A stretch of 8,946 nucleotides of DNA. Source: an uncultured Ruminococcus sp. (GTDB lineage: Bacteria > Bacillota > Clostridia > Oscillospirales > Acutalibacteraceae). The stretch spans positions 20,194-29,139 of the forward strand of contig CAJOHT010000005.1 of assembly GCA_905234305.1 (NCBI GenBank), in the 5' to 3' direction. The translations under genes and the position numbers were made by a program. The notes beneath the pieces are model-generated. The model had not been told where the DNA came from. It did not search any database and saw only the letters and a program-made list of their open reading frames with translations. This document shows, piece after piece, positions 1 to 4,833 of the stretch (the stretch's first letter is position 1; each line of letters opens with the position of its first letter).

Positions 1-942
1 GAAAGCGCCGTTATTAAACACAAATATATTTTTTTGCTCTAAGAATTTGCCTGTGTATGTCATATCTTCGATACCGCTGACATACCAATTGCTTATGTCT
101 ATTTTATTCTGAGTATCCGAAGGATTGGTAGGAGTTACCGTCGGCTTGTCGGTTTCTGCAGGATTATCCGATACGGATGGCTTTTCGTGCCAATGGGCAT
201 ACAGAGTTGTGTCCTTATCGAAGAACTTTGAGGAGTACACTCTTGAACCTCCTTCACGCGAGGAATACCATCCGTCAAAAATGTAACCGTTGCGGCTTGC
301 CGTAGGGAAGCTGTCCAGAGCATGTCCTTTTTCGATTTTAAACGTCGAAGGTTGAACCGAACCGCCGTTAGCGTCAAAGTTGACATATACATATACGGTA
401 TTGCTTGTCCAATGGGCGTACAAAGTAGTGTCCTTATAAAACTTTGTTAAAGGATAGACCCTCTCTCCCCCGCTCAACGCAGTAAACCATCCGTCGAAAG
501 TATAGCCCGTACGGGTCGGGGTCGGGAAATTATCCAACGAGCTTCCTGTTTCTATCGTAAATGATGAAGGCTCAACGGAGCCGCTGCCAGCGTTAAACTT
601 AACGGTAACAAACTCGGAGATTATTGTCCAATGAGCATACAGGGTTATGTCCTGGTAATAAGCCTCAAAATTGTACATTTGCTTACCGCCTTCAGGGGCA
701 GTAAACCATCCGTCAAAGGTATAGCCGTCGCGTGTAGGCTCAGGCAGAGCGGTTAATAATGTCTTTCCTCTTTCTACCTTGTATGACGAAACAGAAACAT
801 TGCCTTTGTTAGCGTTAAAGCTGACGGTAACGATTTCCGAAACTCCTGCCGATAAAACAGTTTTATCAGCGGCAAAAGCATTCATACCCATCGGCAGCAT
901 AAATACGGTAATAAGCAAGAATAACGCGATGAACCTTTTCAT
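1..942 (-). CDS. Secreted InlB B-repeat (Flg_new) surface protein, N-terminal part
   Basis: This is the first 314 residues of an exported protein that continues past the left edge of the window. The start is the ATG at 942, with AGGAGGA (954-948) five bases upstream. Residues 1-24 form a signal peptide (MKR, a hydrophobic core, then NAFA-A). Three InlB B-repeats follow at about 38-105, 112-177 and 185-251. Each has the pattern V-x-F-(N/D)-A-N-x-G, then GYTFDGWF or close, and ends DxTLYAHW. A Pro/Thr-rich linker covers about 252-279. At about 281-314 a new segment begins (VSGIEDMTYTGKF) that resembles the Ig-like IxDxTYTGK repeats of Ruminococcus surface proteins. Such repeats are known in Listeria internalins and many gut surface proteins, usually as spacers or adhesion modules. 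No catalytic domain is visible in the part present. The repeats and export signal are clear; the overall function is unknown because the C-terminus is missing. Confidence 0.85.
   Translation of the reverse strand, partial: MKRFIALFLLITVFMLPMGMNAFAADKTVLSAGVSEIVTVSFNANKGNVSVSSYKVERGKTLLTALPEPTRDGYTFDGWFTAPEGGKQMYNFEAYYQDITLYAHWTIISEFVTVKFNAGSGSVEPSSFTIETGSSLDNFPTPTRTGYTFDGWFTALSGGERVYPLTKFYKDTTLYAHWTSNTVYVYVNFDANGGSVQPSTFKIEKGHALDSFPTASRNGYIFDGWYSSREGGSRVYSSKFFDKDTTLYAHWHEKPSVSDNPAETDKPTVTPTNPSDTQNKIDISNWYVSGIEDMTYTGKFLEQKNIFVFNNGAF
190..831 (-). repeat. Three tandem InlB-type repeats at DNA level
   Basis: Three diverged units of about 200 bp lie inside the surface-protein gene, at roughly 831-628, 609-412 and 390-190. 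They share the DNA encoding DGWF/Y and the unit end YAHW, read on the plus strand as CCAATGGGCATACA and close variants near 190, 412 and 628. The copies differ at many positions, so they are old protein repeats and not a recent tandem duplication. Confidence 0.7.
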
Positions 943-1017
943 AAGTATCCTCCTGACTCAAAGAATTGTATTTTTTATAATGATTTCCGAATGCATAATA
1001 ACCTATAATTATCTATA

Positions 1018-1046
1018 ATTATACAACATTATCGCTATTCTTACAA
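1018..1046 (-). promoter_or_regulatory. Promoter of the InlB-repeat gene
   Basis: On the minus strand TTGTAA (1046-1041) and TATAAT (1023-1018) are separated by 17 bp, a good sigma-A type match. Transcription would start near 1011, giving a leader of about 70 nt before the ATG at 942. The leader is A/T-rich, with a repeated TATAATTATAGATAATTATAG-like stretch and no clear hairpin. Confidence 0.6.
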
Positions 1047-1187
1047 ATAGAAATTTAACGTCTGTTTTTGTGCAATTCCAACAAAGGCGGATAATAATTT
1101 TTATTAATTAAGTAACCACTGATGCCGACGCTTCACAGCGCGAATACACTTATGAGCCTAGGAAAACTGAATTTATGTGATAGTATA

Positions 1188-1216
1188 TTTACATATACAG
1201 AATTCTAATGTATAAT
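1188..1216 (+). promoter_or_regulatory. Promoter upstream of the truncated membrane gene
   Basis: TTTACA (1188-1193) and TATAAT (1211-1216) are separated by exactly 17 bp on the plus strand. The predicted start, about 1223, lies just before the truncated membrane reading frame that opens at 1240. AAGGCGG at 1239-1244 could act as a Shine-Dalgarno site for the ATG at 1248, but that ATG is out of frame with the membrane protein. Apart from this and the opposing promoter at 1018-1046, nothing is recognisable in 943-1239. Confidence 0.5.
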
Positions 1217-1239
1217 TGAAATCAGAAAAGTTTAAGTAA

Positions 1240-1599
1240 GGCGGATTATGGGGACTGGGCTTTGCCGCGGATTTTATCGGGGCTGTTTACCTTTTTATCG
1301 GCGGCGAGTTCGGTTATTCGTACATAAACTCTGGAAATCCCGCGGGAACCTTTATCTATAATATTTTTGACGGTATGAATTCGGTAAATAATCACTCAAC
1401 CGAATCAACTCCGTATACTATCGGATTCTTAATAAGCGGGATTTTTATTTCAGCCGTTTTCGTATTTCTGTTTGACTTTTTTATCGCGTTTAGGAAAAGC
1501 GGTTTAACGCGAAAACAAAAGCTCCTCTCCTCTCTCGCGTATGCGGTCTTTACCGCGCCGTATACCTTCCTCCTTCCCTACGATCTTTTTTATCATTAA
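1240..1599 (+). pseudogene. Membrane protein remnant lacking its N-terminus
   Basis: A frame open from the TAA at 1237-1239 to the TAA at 1597-1599 encodes about 119 residues with clear membrane-protein character. It starts GGLWGLGFAADFIGAVYLFI (a hydrophobic segment), continues through a polar loop, has a second hydrophobic segment (TIGFLISGIFISAVFVFLF), a basic loop (FRKSGLTRKQK), and ends in APYTFLLPYDLFYH. The first ATG in frame is at 1375, well inside, with no convincing ribosome binding site and after the first membrane segment. The ATG at 1248, which does follow an SD-like site, is in another frame and stops after 37 codons. The simplest reading is a gene that lost its 5' part by deletion or frameshift. 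I do not recognise the family with certainty. A 74-residue product from 1375 remains possible. Confidence 0.5.
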
Positions 1600-1605
1600 C
1601 ATACG

Positions 1606-1634
1606 CGAAAAAGGCTGACTCAAAAGGTCAGCCT
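1606..1634 (-). terminator. Intrinsic terminator, minus strand
   Basis: AGGCTGAC (1612-1619... within 1612-1620) pairs with GTCAGCCT (1627-1634) in an 8 bp stem with a 7-nt loop. On the minus strand the hairpin is followed by TTTTTCGCG, a T-run; on the plus strand no T-run follows. It is the third terminator-like hairpin reading leftward from tRNA-Pro and also faces the end of the truncated membrane gene. Confidence 0.6.
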
Positions 1635-1696
1635 CAACTAAATTCGCCGCGCGGGTTAAATTTGGCTTATCGGATAAAATTCTTATAGTATAAAAC

Positions 1697-1750
1697 AAGT
1701 ATCATTATAATATAAAAGTGTTGATACTTTGTTGACCTTACTGTTGACCT
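1697..1750. repeat. Cluster of short inverted and direct repeats
   Basis: AAGTATCA (1697-1704) and TGATACTT (1722-1729) form an 8 bp inverted repeat across a 17 bp A/T-rich spacer. Immediately beside it TGTTGACCT occurs at 1730-1738 and again at 1742-1750, and a related TGTTGATAC lies at 1719-1727, giving three similar motifs at 11-12 bp spacing. Such phasing is typical of protein-binding sites. Which protein, if any, is not known. No gene starts nearby. Confidence 0.4.
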
Positions 1751-1771
1751 CTTGGCTTTTTCAGTAAAACA

Positions 1772-1817
1772 ACATAAAAAGAAAACTACCGATTTCCTCA
1801 GTAGAAATCGGTAGTTT
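1772..1817 (-). terminator. Intrinsic terminator after the tRNA-Pro fragment
   Basis: AAACTACCGATTTC (1783-1796) pairs perfectly with GAAATCGGTAGTTT (1804-1817), a 14 bp stem with a 7-nt loop. On the minus strand it is followed by TCTTTTTATG. It lies directly downstream of the partial tRNA copy, at the same relative place as the terminator behind the complete tRNA-Pro, though the stem sequence differs. Confidence 0.75.
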
Positions 1818-1821
1818 CCTT

Positions 1822-1851
1822 TGGTCCGATGACTGGAGTCGAACCAGCGGC
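1822..1851 (-). repeat. Partial tRNA-Pro copy (3' end only), possible att-like site
   Basis: Read on the minus strand these 30 bases match the last 31 of the complete tRNA-Pro at 2084-2054, with a single base missing: GCCGCTGGTTCGACTCCAGT, then CA(C)TCGGACCA. They include the intact T-arm, the 3' acceptor strand and CCA. The sequence upstream has no partner for the acceptor strand and no D or anticodon arm, so it cannot be a working tRNA. Direct repeats of a tRNA 3' end are the usual mark of site-specific integration, but partial duplication of a tRNA-terminator unit would look the same. No integrase gene is in the window. Confidence 0.7.
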
Positions 1852-2012
1852 GTTGTTGCTATTTTATAAAACTTAGTCCTCGCTTGTTGCGGCGTGTTCA
1901 GAACTTTTCCCTTCTTCTGCGCTCCTTCGCTAAAAATGCTCCCCCGGAGCATTTTTTCCGACTTCGTCGGTCGCTCGGCTTCAAGAGCCCGCTTAAGCCG
2001 ATGCTAATCTTT
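1852..2012. other. Hairpin-rich non-coding segment between the two tRNA-Pro 3' ends
   Basis: No convincing gene lies here. The segment contains a strong symmetric hairpin, AAAAATGCTCC (1932-1942) with GGAGCATTTTT (1946-1956) around a CCC loop. Its A/T flanks would let it act as a terminator in either direction. Next to it is CCGAC-TTC-GTCGG (1958-1970). A 63-codon minus frame crosses the segment and runs through the tRNA fragment and its terminator, so I treat it as chance. The combination of compact hairpins and a tRNA-like end would suit a small non-autonomous element or the remains of an island. Confidence 0.4.
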
Positions 2013-2052
2013 CAGATAAAGAAAACGGACAGTCAGATGACTGTCCGTTTTC
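2013..2052 (-). terminator. Intrinsic terminator of tRNA-Pro
   Basis: GAAAACGGACAGTC (2021-2034) pairs perfectly with GACTGTCCGTTTTC (2039-2052), a 14 bp stem with the 4-nt loop AGAT. It begins one base after the tRNA CCA, and TTTATC follows on the minus strand. Confidence 0.85.
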
Positions 2053-2053
2053 T

Positions 2054-2130
2054 TGGTCCGAGTGACTGGAGTCGAACCAGCGGCCTCTTGAACCCCATTC
2101 AAGCGCGCTACCAAACTGCGCCACACCCGG
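2054..2130 (-). tRNA. tRNA-Pro (anticodon GGG)
   Basis: A complete 77-nt cloverleaf with encoded CCA. The acceptor CCGGGTG pairs with CACTCGG (one G-T pair), the discriminator is A, and the D-arm is GCGC-AGTTTGGTA-GCGC. The anticodon arm is CTTGA-ATGGGGT-TCAAG, giving anticodon GGG, and the T-arm is CTGG-TTCGACT-CCAG. The C1-G72 pair and A73 are the known identity elements of bacterial proline tRNAs, which agrees with the anticodon. It reads CCC, and CCU by wobble. It has its own promoter and terminator. Its last 31 bases are duplicated about 230 bp downstream. Confidence 0.95.
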
Positions 2131-2151
2131 ATAACTTTATTCAACCTCTGT

Positions 2152-2180
2152 ATTATACAACAAAATCAAATAAAGTGCAA
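2152..2180 (-). promoter_or_regulatory. Promoter of tRNA-Pro
   Basis: On the minus strand TTGCAC (2180-2175) and a perfect TATAAT (2157-2152) are separated by 17 bp. Transcription would begin about 15 bases before the tRNA 5' end. The promoter lies within the 94 bp between the ZnuA-like gene and the tRNA, where I see no strong terminator for the upstream gene, only a weak A/T-rich stem. Confidence 0.75.
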
Positions 2181-2224
2181 GAGTTTTTTGATTTATTTTT
2201 TCATTTTTACAAAATTGTTTTATA

Positions 2225-3184
2225 TCAGACTTGCTCAAGCGCCTTTTTAAGAATCCTCAAATTCTTATCCATTACCAAGATGTATGTGACATTATTCTTA
2301 ATATCGTCGCTTGTTTTTGACTGCATTGAATCGAGCGTTAAAATCCTCTGGTTTTTAGCTTTTGTAGCACTGCGTATAGTTTCCGCTACAGAACCGTCGG
2401 AGGTTTCTATTTTCAGAATAGACTTCAGCTTATACTCGTCAACCTTCCCCGCTAAAAACGCTATAGTTTTAAAACTAGCCTCGGTCTCAGCGGAACATCC
2501 CGAAAATGCCGCGTAATAGCTTAGCCCGTAATCCTCCGCCAAATACAGAAACGGAAAACGGTCTCCGAAAACCATAGTTTTATTCTTTGAGCCGTCAACA
2601 GCATTCTTATAACTTTTATCAAGCGCCTCGAGCTTATTAATATACGCTTTTCCGTCAGCTTCAAATTCCGCCTTATCCTTAGGACATAGCGTTTTCAGTT
2701 TTTCGGTAATCGCCGAGCAGAATTTTTCGGCATTCCTTAACGACAACCAAACGTGTTCATCGGTTTCGGGAGCGTCGTCACTCTCCGCTTCCATCCCCTC
2801 AACTTTCTTTTCATCCTTAGCCGAGGAACCGAGAATATCGAGAAGGTTAATTACCACCATATCCTTATTAACCTTTTCTTTCAGCGCGTCAGTCACCCAG
2901 TTATCGGACTCGCCGCCAACATAGATAAACATATCGCAGGCAGAAATCTTTATTATATCCTCAGCGGAAGGTTGGAAGCTGTGGATATCAACTCCGTTAT
3001 CAATAAGAAGCGATAAATCAATATCGCTGCAGCCGCCCGTTATCTCCCTTACCCAATCGTAAATCGGGAAAATAGTAGTAACAACACTGAGCTTACCCGC
3101 CGTATTGTTTTTACTCGGCTTACAGCCTGTAAAAAGCGGGATTATCATAATAAAACATAAAACTAAAGCAAGAGCTTTTTTCAA
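2225..3184 (-). CDS. ZnuA-like metal-binding lipoprotein (ABC transporter substrate-binding)
   Basis: This is a 319-residue member of the ZnuA/TroA cluster A-I family, which captures Zn or Mn outside the membrane for an ABC importer. The start is a TTG at 3184, with AGGGGGA seven bases upstream; no better ATG fits the signal sequence. Residues 1-21 form a lipoprotein signal with lipobox LFTG-C21. The first ligand motif is DIHSFQPSAED (H68) and the second DEHVWL (H144), preceded by an acidic loop at about 123-143. The expected third histidine is replaced: the family pattern SHxAFxYL reads GDRFPFLYL here, with D208. The acidic ligand region near E260 (KIETSDGSV) is present. The family is certain, the metal is not. 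It follows the Fur-family gene by 12 bp and is probably in its operon. No permease or ATPase gene is next to it, so those partners must be elsewhere. Confidence 0.85.
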   Translation of the reverse strand: MKKALALVLCFIMIIPLFTGCKPSKNNTAGKLSVVTTIFPIYDWVREITGGCSDIDLSLLIDNGVDIHSFQPSAEDIIKISACDMFIYVGGESDNWVTDALKEKVNKDMVVINLLDILGSSAKDEKKVEGMEAESDDAPETDEHVWLSLRNAEKFCSAITEKLKTLCPKDKAEFEADGKAYINKLEALDKSYKNAVDGSKNKTMVFGDRFPFLYLAEDYGLSYYAAFSGCSAETEASFKTIAFLAGKVDEYKLKSILKIETSDGSVAETIRSATKAKNQRILTLDSMQSKTSDDIKNNVTYILVMDKNLRILKKALEQV

Positions 3185-3196
3185 AACCGTATCCCC

Positions 3197-3589
3197 CTAT
3201 TTTTCAAGACATTCCTTACAAATACCGTACAATACTGTTCTTTCCTTATCAATTACAAAGCTCTCTTTTTTTGAAACACTTTCCACGAGAGAATCAGCGG
3301 TATTCATTCCCATATGATAAGTTTTTCCGCATTTTTTACAGCTTAAATGCAGGCATTCGTGGCATTTTTCGCTGTCGGCATACTGGTAAACAGCTTCACG
3401 CGATTTAGTTTCGGCAACGCGCCTGAGCTTACCCTCAAGCTCCATATCGGCAAGGTTCCTGTATACGGCGCTCTTGCTTATTTTATCAGACAATGCCTCG
3501 GCTATCTGATTAGCCGACATACTCTCGTCGGTATGCAAAGACAGATATTCAATCAGGATCCTACGCTGTTTTGTCATATATTTAGGCAT
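3197..3589 (-). CDS. Fur-family metal-responsive repressor, probably Zur-like
   Basis: A 130-residue Fur-family protein. The N-terminal winged helix (about 5-60) contains SANQIAEALSDKISKSAVYRNL. The dimerisation half has the two structural zinc pairs C84xxC87 and C124xxC127, plus a His/Cys-rich stretch KCHECLHL (75-81). I chose the ATG at 3589, preceded by GAGGTGG six bases upstream. A longer frame opens at 3622, but it lies in the palindromes and has no ribosome site. Its partner 12 bp downstream is a ZnuA-like lipoprotein, which points to zinc sensing. Fur proteins normally repress when loaded with metal, and the palindromes over its own promoter suggest self-repression. PerR- or Mur-type sensing cannot be excluded from sequence alone. 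Confidence 0.88.
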   Translation of the reverse strand: MPKYMTKQRRILIEYLSLHTDESMSANQIAEALSDKISKSAVYRNLADMELEGKLRRVAETKSREAVYQYADSEKCHECLHLSCKKCGKTYHMGMNTADSLVESVSKKESFVIDKERTVLYGICKECLEK

Positions 3590-3603
3590 AATAAACCACC
3601 TCA

Positions 3604-3628
3604 ATTTGCGACTGATTCGCAAATCAGT
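3604..3628. promoter_or_regulatory. Interleaved palindromic operator of the fur-znuA operon
   Basis: Two palindromes overlap here. ATTTGCGA-N5-TCGCAAAT covers 3604-3624 and ACTGATT-CGCA-AATCAGT covers 3611-3628, so they share a half. They overlap the -10 box and the predicted start of transcription. A related half, TTGCGACAG, occurs at 3638-3646 inside the promoter spacer. Position and symmetry fit a Fur/Zur-family operator, though the sequence is not a close match to the Bacillus Zur or PerR consensus. Confidence 0.6.
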
Positions 3629-3654
3629 ATATCATCATTGCGACAGCCTGTCAA
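3626..3654 (-). promoter_or_regulatory. Promoter of the fur-znuA operon
   Basis: On the minus strand a perfect TTGACA (3654-3649) and TATACT (3631-3626) are separated by 17 bp. Transcription is expected near 3619, inside the palindromic operator. This is a strong promoter on paper, which fits a gene pair held down by repression. Confidence 0.8.
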
Positions 3655-3662
3655 GAACATTT

Positions 3663-3695
3663 CCTAAAAAGAAAAGACGGGAAGAAAACTTCCCG
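3663..3695 (-). terminator. Intrinsic terminator after the DUF5684-like gene
   Basis: CGGGAAG (3678-3684) pairs with CTTCCCG (3689-3695) around an AAAA loop. On the minus strand TCTTTTCTTTTTAGG follows. It sits seven bases after the stop codon and separates this unit from the fur promoter. Confidence 0.85.
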
Positions 3696-3701
3696 ACTTA
3701 G

Positions 3702-4148
3702 TCATCTTATTCTTTTGTATCTTGCTCTGCCGAAGGCTAAAATCAGGGTAAACACATTCGGCAAGAAGAAAAAACCAATCATATAACCTATGCCTTTTCC
3801 GAACGAACGCGCCAGCTTGATGATTTCAAGCATTCTTGTCGCTACGGTAATACATATACCGATTATCGAGCAGCCCGCGGCTAAAAAAGACATTCCGTCT
3901 ATTTTCGCGAAAATTCCCGACAAAGCGCCGAAAATCACAACAGCAAATATCAGAGTATAGCTTAAATCTATAATCTTAAAAAACACAAAAATATTATAGA
4001 TCGGGATTAGAGCTTTCCAGCCCTTTTCCCCTGCTTTTTCAAAGATTTTCCATCCCGCAACAACAAGCAGAATATAATAAATCACAGCCGCTATTTCATA
4101 GTAAACAGCATAAGTTCCCAAAAGCCTTATAATCTCATACGCAGTCAT
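3702..4148 (-). CDS. DUF5684-like small integral membrane protein
   Basis: A 148-residue membrane protein of unknown function. The start is the ATG at 4148, with GGAG seven bases upstream. Likely membrane segments are at about 17-33, 64-81, 87-103 and 120-140. Between the first two lies the cytoplasmic motif GWKIFEKAGEKGWKALIPIYN (32-52), whose EKAG-xKGWKAxIPIYN pattern marks the DUF5684 group. The C-terminus has the matching LPNVFTLILAFG. In that family the motif is usually a hinge between helices; no enzymatic residues are evident. It has its own promoter at 4212-4240 but could also be read from the lysozyme-HD operon, since no terminator lies between them. The family assignment is from memory of the motif. 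Confidence 0.75.
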   Translation of the reverse strand: MTAYEIIRLLGTYAVYYEIAAVIYYILLVVAGWKIFEKAGEKGWKALIPIYNIFVFFKIIDLSYTLIFAVVIFGALSGIFAKIDGMSFLAAGCSIIGICITVATRMLEIIKLARSFGKGIGYMIGFFFLPNVFTLILAFGRARYKRIR

Positions 4149-4211
4149 AATAATCTCCGCAAATAAATCTTATAAAAAATTCACTCTCGATTTTTATAAT
4201 CCTACAATACA

Positions 4212-4240
4212 GTTATATCAAAAAAGCGTGGTATTTGCAA
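4212..4240 (-). promoter_or_regulatory. Internal promoter of the DUF5684-like gene
   Basis: On the minus strand TTGCAA (4240-4235) and TATAAC (4217-4212) are separated by 17 bp. The -35 box begins four bases after the stop codon of the HD-domain gene, so the membrane protein can be expressed apart from the upstream lysozyme. Confidence 0.6.
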
Positions 4241-4243
4241 GTA

Positions 4244-4828
4244 TTATTTCAGATTATTCTTATTAATATTTTCTTTTATTATTCCGTCAACAACCTCAAA
4301 CAGCTTTTCGGAGCCAAGCGCCGTTTTATTTTGGCGTTTATATACCTGAGCCGCGGTGACATTATGCTCTTTCCAGTCGTTACCGTTATTGGAATTATTA
4401 AGCATAATCGGCTGTAAATTGTCCATCGCGTGGGCAAATTTAGATTCCGCGGTTTCATACTCCTCAAATTCATCAAAAAGAGAAATCATTTCCTCTTTTT
4501 GGTCATCGGGAAGCAGGGAAAAAATCCGCTCCTTTGCCCTATCCTCTCTCCGCTTCTGAGTTTCAATACTCTTTTCGTCATAGGCGTAGGTATCGCCCGC
4601 GTCGATTTCCACTATATCGTGTATCAAACACATAAGCATTACCTTAGCGATATCAACTTCCTCGTTAGAATACTCCCGCAGCAGATACGCCATAATCGCC
4701 ATATGCCACGAATGCTCGGCGTCGTTTTCATTTCTGCCGTTTAAGGAAAGATGAGTCTGCCTGAATATATTCTTTTCCTTATCGATCTCAAGCGAAAACT
4801 CAAGCTGTTTTTTCAGACGCTCGTCCAT
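4244..4828 (-). CDS. HD-domain phosphohydrolase, YfbR/HDDC2-like
   Basis: A 194-residue HD-superfamily protein of the HD_3 type, related to YfbR and HDDC2 5'-nucleotidases that remove phosphate from (deoxy)nucleoside monophosphates. Visible metal and catalytic residues are H39 in DAEHSWH, the doublet H70-D71 in CLIHDIVEIDAGDT (with E74 and D79), and D136 in AHAMDNLQP. R23 (NIFRQT) fits the substrate-side arginine of the family. All residues of the metal site are kept, so it should be active; the true substrate is not known. I prefer the ATG at 4828. TTG at 4840 and GTG at 4837 are alternative starts and would overlap the lysozyme stop codon (4836-4834). Either way it lies at the very end of the lysozyme gene and is likely translated from the same message. 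The protein is cytoplasmic. Confidence 0.85.
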   Translation of the reverse strand: MDERLKKQLEFSLEIDKEKNIFRQTHLSLNGRNENDAEHSWHMAIMAYLLREYSNEEVDIAKVMLMCLIHDIVEIDAGDTYAYDEKSIETQKRREDRAKERIFSLLPDDQKEEMISLFDEFEEYETAESKFAHAMDNLQPIMLNNSNNGNDWKEHNVTAAQVYKRQNKTALGSEKLFEVVDGIIKENINKNNLK

Positions 4829-4833
4829 ATCGA

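Noticed and set aside
190..831. CRISPR-like array in the repeat region
   Set aside because: The repeats are about 200 bp protein-coding InlB units in one open frame, without short identical repeats and unique spacers.
1504..1698. A 64-codon minus-strand frame
   Set aside because: It is antisense to the membrane remnant, crosses the terminator at 1612-1634, and has no ribosome binding site or recognisable features.
1822..1851. A second functional tRNA gene
   Set aside because: Only the T-arm, 3' acceptor strand and CCA are present. No D-arm, anticodon arm or 5' acceptor strand is found upstream.
1761..1952. A 63-codon minus-strand frame across the tRNA fragment
   Set aside because: It passes through the hairpin, the duplicated tRNA 3' end and the second terminator. 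It probably arises from structured non-coding DNA.
1884..2516. A 210-codon plus-strand open frame
   Set aside because: It runs across the hairpins, the tRNA terminator, the tRNA-Pro gene, the tRNA promoter and the antisense of the ZnuA-like C-terminus; no protein would be expected to overlap all of these.
3590..3622. Eleven-residue extension of the Fur-family protein
   Set aside because: It would start inside the palindromic operator, at or before the predicted transcription start, and has no ribosome site. The ATG at 3589 has GAGGTGG at correct spacing.
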